Positions 20,101 to 23,337 of a stretch of 23,337 bases of DNA are shown here, in pieces. The position numbers and the translations under genes were made by a program. Every line of letters starts with the position of its first letter. Positions within the stretch are counted from its first letter, which is position 1. The stretch covers positions 1 through 23,337 of the forward strand of contig NW_014013306.1 of NCBI RefSeq assembly GCF_000611645.1, in the 5' to 3' direction. This stretch comes from Monoraphidium neglectum. Its lineage: Eukaryota > Chlorophyta > Chlorophyceae > Sphaeropleales > Selenastraceae. The notes beneath the pieces were generated by a model. The model was not told the DNA's origin. It made no database searches and saw only the letters and a program-made list of their open reading frames with translations.

Positions 20101-21228
20101 CTCGAGGCCCGCCGCGCCGGCCGCAGCCGCGGCGGCTGCATCGACATCAACGACGTAGGCCCACATCTTGGGCTTGTACCTCCGCGCGTCAAACGCCTTG
20201 CGCACCTGTGAGGGATTTTTACGATCGCCAGTTGAGGCGCGTGCACGGTGGCGGGGAAAAGTGGGGGGAGGGACGCAGGGCGCGGCCGCAGAGGCTGGGG
20301 ATTGGGGTGCACGTTGCGACACTCTCCGGCCGGTCGGCAACCGCAGGGTGCCGCGTTCCCTCATGCATGTCGTGGCCAGAAACACCGGCAAAATGCAGCG
20401 GAGGCGCCAGCCATTCATACACACCCAGAAGCGCCCCACCACCCACCCAGCCACCCACCATTGTTACTGCGCCCGCGCGCAGCTGCCTGGTGCAGCCCAG
20501 GCGCTCCTGGGCGGCCGCCCGCAGCTGCTCGTGCACCGACAGGTCGTCCTGCGGCGTTGGGGGGCGTCATCGCACCCTGGGGACGACGACGCGTGGCGAC
20601 ACGAGCGACCAAGGCGTGCGCCACTGCAGAAACGCGCCGCGGCCACGGCGATTTCGCTGCAGCTGGTGCAGAGTCGGCGCAGACTCTGTTGCACTGCCTG
20701 CCTTGCTGACGCCTGCCGTAGGGCCGCCGTCAGGCCCCCTTGCCATGGGTTCGTGTCACCAGCCCCCCATACCTTCCCGGGGTCATCCTCAGCGAAAATC
20801 TTGAGATTGAACAGCCGCCAGCTGCCAGTAGGTTTGCCTGCTGGCGGCCGCGGCAAGTTCGCGTCTGCGGCGCCGTGCTGCTGCTGCTGCTGCTGCTGCT
20901 GCCGCTGCTTCTGTGCACCACCGCCCCGCCCGCCGCCACGCCCGGCGCCGCGCCCGCTGCTGCGCCCTCGGCCGCGCCCTCGGCCGCCCCCACTGCGCCC
21001 AGAGGTTGACGCTCTGCGGTCCTCGCGGCCGCTGCGGTCTGCTGTGCTGCCACCATTGCCCTCGCCCTGCCTGGATGTGCGGTTGCTCGCAGCGGCCGCG
21101 CTGGCGGCGACATCCCTCAGAGTGCGGCGGCCGCCGTCGAGGCTGGGGACGACCGGCAGCGATGCTGCATGGCAGTGAAACGGTGGTCTTGTATGTCGGC
21201 CTGGCAATCTTTGAAGTCGAGCTAGCAT
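15337..21228 (-). CDS. COG2509-type FAD-dependent dehydrogenase, probably organellar
   Basis: Model (+ coordinates, complement): 20773..21228, 20468..20548, 20078..20205, 19480..19802, 19142..19254, 18763..18843, 18417..18501, 17944..18128, 17190..17587, 16755..16863, 16519..16600, 16093..16213, 15768..15881, 15337..15478; 14 exons, 805 aa, all phases fit. ATG 21228 is the first in frame. Residues 1-135 are Arg/Gly-rich with an RGG-like stretch (79-104) and Gln8 (110-117), perhaps partly a transit peptide. VRKAFDARRYK (180-190) is the family's N-terminal signature. VVVVGAGPGGLFAAL (from 273) is the FAD-binding Rossmann motif. SNLCYGEGGAGTWSDGKLTT, KPHMGTENLVRILKNFRAHL, ALGFRIEHPQ, GVYSFCMCPGGQIVPTSTSE, NSALVVTV, and PCGEGAGYAGGIVSAAVDGL near the C-terminus complete the family pattern. 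A roughly 80-residue Ser/Gln/Gly-rich insertion (about 505-585) interrupts it. Family members are uncharacterised oxidoreductases; a plant homologue is, as I recall, linked to pigment defects. The substrate is unknown. Confidence 0.93.
15872..16100 (-). repeat. 18-bp direct repeats bounding intron 12 of the FAD dehydrogenase
   Basis: The coding-strand sequence TTGACCAGGTTTGACCGG occurs at 16083-16100 and, identically, at 15872-15889. The donor cut falls inside the first copy (ACCAG|GTTTGA, intron from 16092) and the acceptor cut at the same point of the second (ACCAG|GTTTGA, exon from 15881). The intron is therefore 15882-16092, 211 bp. The match extends 8 bases into exon 12 and 10 bases into exon 13, then stops. 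The protein across the joint reads AALTRFDRNLPGF, as expected for the family. Confidence 0.92.
17092..17170 (-). repeat. (TG)n tract next to the donor of FAD dehydrogenase intron 9
   Basis: CA dinucleotides on the + strand, so TG on the sense strand of the minus-strand gene. It begins about 20 bases after the donor at 17189-17188, with a CG-alternating start. Confidence 0.85.
17364..17490 (-). repeat. (CAG)n repeats coding for Gln and Ser in the FAD dehydrogenase
   Basis: CTG runs on the + strand read on the minus strand as AGC (a Ser run) and then as CAG (nine Gln) within exon 9. They lie in the low-complexity insertion between ADYTLATNI and GVYSFCMCPGG. Confidence 0.85.
20875..20902 (-). 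repeat. (CAG)n repeat coding for eight Gln in exon 1 of the FAD dehydrogenase
   Basis: CTG units on the + strand give CAG codons for Gln110-117 in the N-terminal low-complexity region, directly after the Arg/Gly-rich stretch. Confidence 0.85.
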
Positions 21229-21283
21229 AGTTTTGGCGCACCTGTGTTGCACAAATGCTGATGTTTGATCTAACACGCTTGCT

Positions 21284-21297
21284 GTGTATATAGTATA
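21284..21297 (-). promoter_or_regulatory. possible TATA-like core promoter element of the FAD dehydrogenase
   Basis: The minus strand reads ACTATATAC about 60 bases before the start codon. It is the most TATA-like string in the region upstream of the start. Position and composition fit a core promoter, but no transcription start is known. Confidence 0.3.
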
Positions 21298-21887
21298 GCG
21301 GACAATTCCTTAGTTAGCAAACAGAAATTCAGTAATCGTATCATCACCAGTGACGGATTGGTTTCACCATCCTCGGTGCCGTCGACGCTGCCGTTGTCAC
21401 TTTGTTGCCTCCGAGTCGCCTCACAGCTGTCGTTGCTCGCATGCGGTGACAAGCACCGGCTCACAGCAAACTGTCACAGCTCGATTCCTTCGGCTCATAG
21501 GCCCAGCCAGGAATCGTGTCGAGCGAGTTTATTTGTCGTGCCCGAGTGACTGCACGCTGACGACACGCGCGGTGAGCACTGCTGCAGATCTGCACGCTGC
21601 AGCGAGCACCTGACTGTCTGACACAATGCAGAGAAAACATGAGCCGGAGCCGTTGAGTATGCACGCATTTGCAGGTGCGCGGCTGTGTTGGGCCTACCGC
21701 CTGTAGCTGTGTTGGAGATGGAGTGCGCTGCAGTCCTGGGCTGCAGCTGCCAGCCCACACACTGTCTAGCTTGCTGCCAGACCACATGACCGGAGCACCC
21801 CTTCCAAGCCTTTGTTTACGACGATTCAGGATGATACACATGCAATCACACCAGCCGTCCACGCGGTACCATGCAGTCCTTCTGTCT

Positions 21888-21892
21888 TTACA
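21888..21892 (-). promoter_or_regulatory. candidate polyadenylation element TGTAA for the right-edge membrane protein gene
   Basis: TGTAA on the minus strand, 318 bases past the stop codon at 22211-22213, a reasonable 3' UTR length. Confidence 0.45.
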
Positions 21893-22210
21893 CGTGCAAG
21901 CAACAAGCAACACTAGACATGCAGAAACGGATGAATGGCCTACTGCAGTGGTTTTCACCCGTGCTCAGGCGGCCGGCAGCGCCAGAGTGCATCAGCACAT
22001 GAGTTTCACAACTAAATGGCATGCGCCGTGTAGCCTGACTGACATCGCATCGCGGCTCTCTAGTGCCAGTTCTTTTGATGTCACAACGAACTGCAAGGAC
22101 ATGCGGCGAGCCGCCCTGTTCCAAACCCCGTTGGTCAAACCAGTCGCCGCAGAAAGCCCTCTCGCCTTAGCACCGGCCGTGTGCTTTGGGCCCACGGGTG
22201 TCGTGCCGCC

Positions 22211-23304
22211 TCACACTTTCATCGGCCCCGCCCCTCCGGCGCCCGCGCGGCGCTGGCGCCAGCCCAGATGGAAGGCGAGGGCGAGACAGAAGATCGCGCT
22301 CAGGATCATGCCGGCCGCCGTGGTGGCGGCGCGGGACCACCACACACCCTGGAGGTGCAGGCGGGTGGGTCAGCGGGCAGGTGGGTGGGCCGGCGGGTGA
22401 GCGAGTGCGCAGGTGTGGCGGCGGCGTTGACAGGCCAGCAAGGGTTAACAAGCGGCTTGAGAGGAGGCTCCAGCGAGAGTGTGCAAACGGCAAGAGGGGG
22501 TCTCGCCGAGTGAGGACGATAAGGTACACGCATCGAGGAGAGGGTCGCTTTGCGGGCGTCACCAAATCATCTGGCTGCCACACGCACCACACATGATGAA
22601 CGCGCTCAGGAGATTCTTCCAGTCCGCAGTCCACAAGTGGACCGCTGCGCCACCAACTTTATCTGCTGCGGCCCACACATCTGCACGCACCACACAGAGC
22701 TTGTTGGGGCTTTGAAGCTTTGAAAGCGCGCACCCGGCTGATGTATGCGACGTCGCGCAGGCCGAGGAAGGCGTCGCCCGCGATGATGAAGAGCACCGAC
22801 AGCACCGCCATCCACGCCATCCACGACAGCGCGCTCGCGATGAGCCACCCAGTGCCGGCGGCGATGGCGAGGCCGATGAGCGTGACTGTGGGTGTGGCGC
22901 GGCGTGGGGGGGGGGCATGAGGCAGGGGGTGTTTGGGCAGGGTGCTTTGGACACGCCAGGGATGGTTTGGGCCGGGGGTCAACTTGGGTGATGTTGGTGC
23001 ATCTGTGTGGTCAGGTGCGCTTGCACTGACGACAAGGATGCGAAAACCGAACCAAATGTCACCAACAAAACTACCTAGCCAGCTGCTCACTATGCCGCAC
23101 GCTGTGCAGGGTGCTGCTTTCAGGCTGACTGGAGCGTGCGGCGACCTGGCTGCAGCTGGGCTCTCGACCGGTGCCACCGCAGCGCGGCGATGCTTGGGTG
23201 TGCGCTGGTAAAGCGTGCCTGCCCCAGCAGCTTACCGAACAGGAATGCGATGAAGAACCAGTACAAGCGGTACATGCTGGAGCAGTCCAGGCTGTTGGTG
23301 AAGC
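22211..23304 (-). CDS. C-terminal part of a small multi-pass membrane protein, unknown function
   Basis: Model (+ coordinates, complement): about 23236..23304, 22734..22885, 22211..22348, stop TGA 22213-22211. Phases fit (1, then 0). The joined protein runs FTNSLDCSSMYRLYWFFIAF, then LFVTLIGLAIAAGTGW, LIASALSWMAWMAVLSVLF, IIAGDAFLGLRDVAYISR, GVWWSRAATTAAGMILSAIF, CLALAFHLGW, and ends in a basic, Gly-rich tail (RQRRAGAGGAGPMKV). Three hydrophobic segments are clear: LYWFFIAFLFVTLIGLAIAAG, WMAWMAVLSVLFIIAGDAFLG and AAGMILSAIFCLALAFHLGW. The intron donor GTAAGC at 23235 is canonical. The acceptor chosen for the first visible exon (AG at 23306-23305, after a pyrimidine-rich run) is uncertain, and the exon could extend to the window edge. 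I do not recognise the family; a four-helix MARVEL-like protein is possible but unproven. Confidence 0.65.
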
Positions 23305-23337
23305 CTTCACGGGTGGAGGGGGCAGCGAGGGGCAAAA

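Larger units (their letters stand above)
21229..22210. other. intergenic: FAD dehydrogenase promoter side and 3' UTR of the right-edge gene
   Basis: About 980 bases between two minus-strand genes. It has lower GC than the coding regions. Open frames here are short or show no family motif, so no gene is called. Confidence 0.6.

Noticed and set aside
21229..21276. Longer FAD dehydrogenase start at 21276
   Set aside because: The codon there is GTG, not ATG, which is unlikely to start a nuclear gene. ATG at 21228 is the first in frame.
21669..22400. A 243-codon plus-strand open frame between the two minus-strand genes
   Set aside because: No family motif, no convincing start context, and it overlaps the last exon of the membrane protein antisense.

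Overview
This is nuclear DNA from a green alga (Chlorophyta, probably a core chlorophyte). It is GC-rich and its genes are split by many short GT-AG introns. It has long (CA)n/(TG)n and (CAG)n microsatellites, TGTAA elements downstream of several stop codons, and a chlorophyll-cycle enzyme with a plastid-type N-terminus. All reading frames use the standard genetic code. Bacterial operon features, tRNA, rRNA and CRISPR structures were not seen. Gene models were built by hand, from splice sites, reading phase and remembered family motifs.

Layout: (1) 233-2722, + strand: 3' part of an unrecognised protein with a degenerate EF-hand-like start and a long Ala/Gly/Ser-rich middle. (2) 3543-9442, + strand: complete 16-exon gene for 7-hydroxymethyl chlorophyll a reductase (HCAR, FrhB/BciB family), 485 aa. 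(3) 10265-14907, + strand: complete 8-exon NEDD1-type WD40 protein, 748 aa, with the C-terminal helix that recruits gamma-tubulin complexes; a 302-base assembly gap lies in its first intron. (4) 15337-21228, - strand, convergent with NEDD1: complete 14-exon COG2509-type FAD-dependent dehydrogenase, 805 aa, probably organellar. (5) 22211 to about 23304, - strand: last three exons of a small multi-pass membrane protein, running off the right edge.

The genes are not an operon and share no single pathway. HCAR and the COG2509 protein are both predicted organelle flavoproteins (HCAR in the chlorophyll b-to-a branch); NEDD1 acts at microtubule-organising centres.

The most notable signal is intron 12 of the FAD gene. 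It is bounded by an exact 18-bp direct repeat (TTGACCAGGTTTGACCGG on the coding strand) that carries the AG|GT junction at both ends, the footprint expected of a recently gained intron. Other points are two GC-AG introns kept by reading phase, a positional bias of intronic TG (5' side) and CA (3' side) tracts, a CAG repeat read as Gln, as Ser and as intron, an RGG-like N-terminus on the flavoenzyme, and an assembly gap whose two edges carry the same 28 bp.
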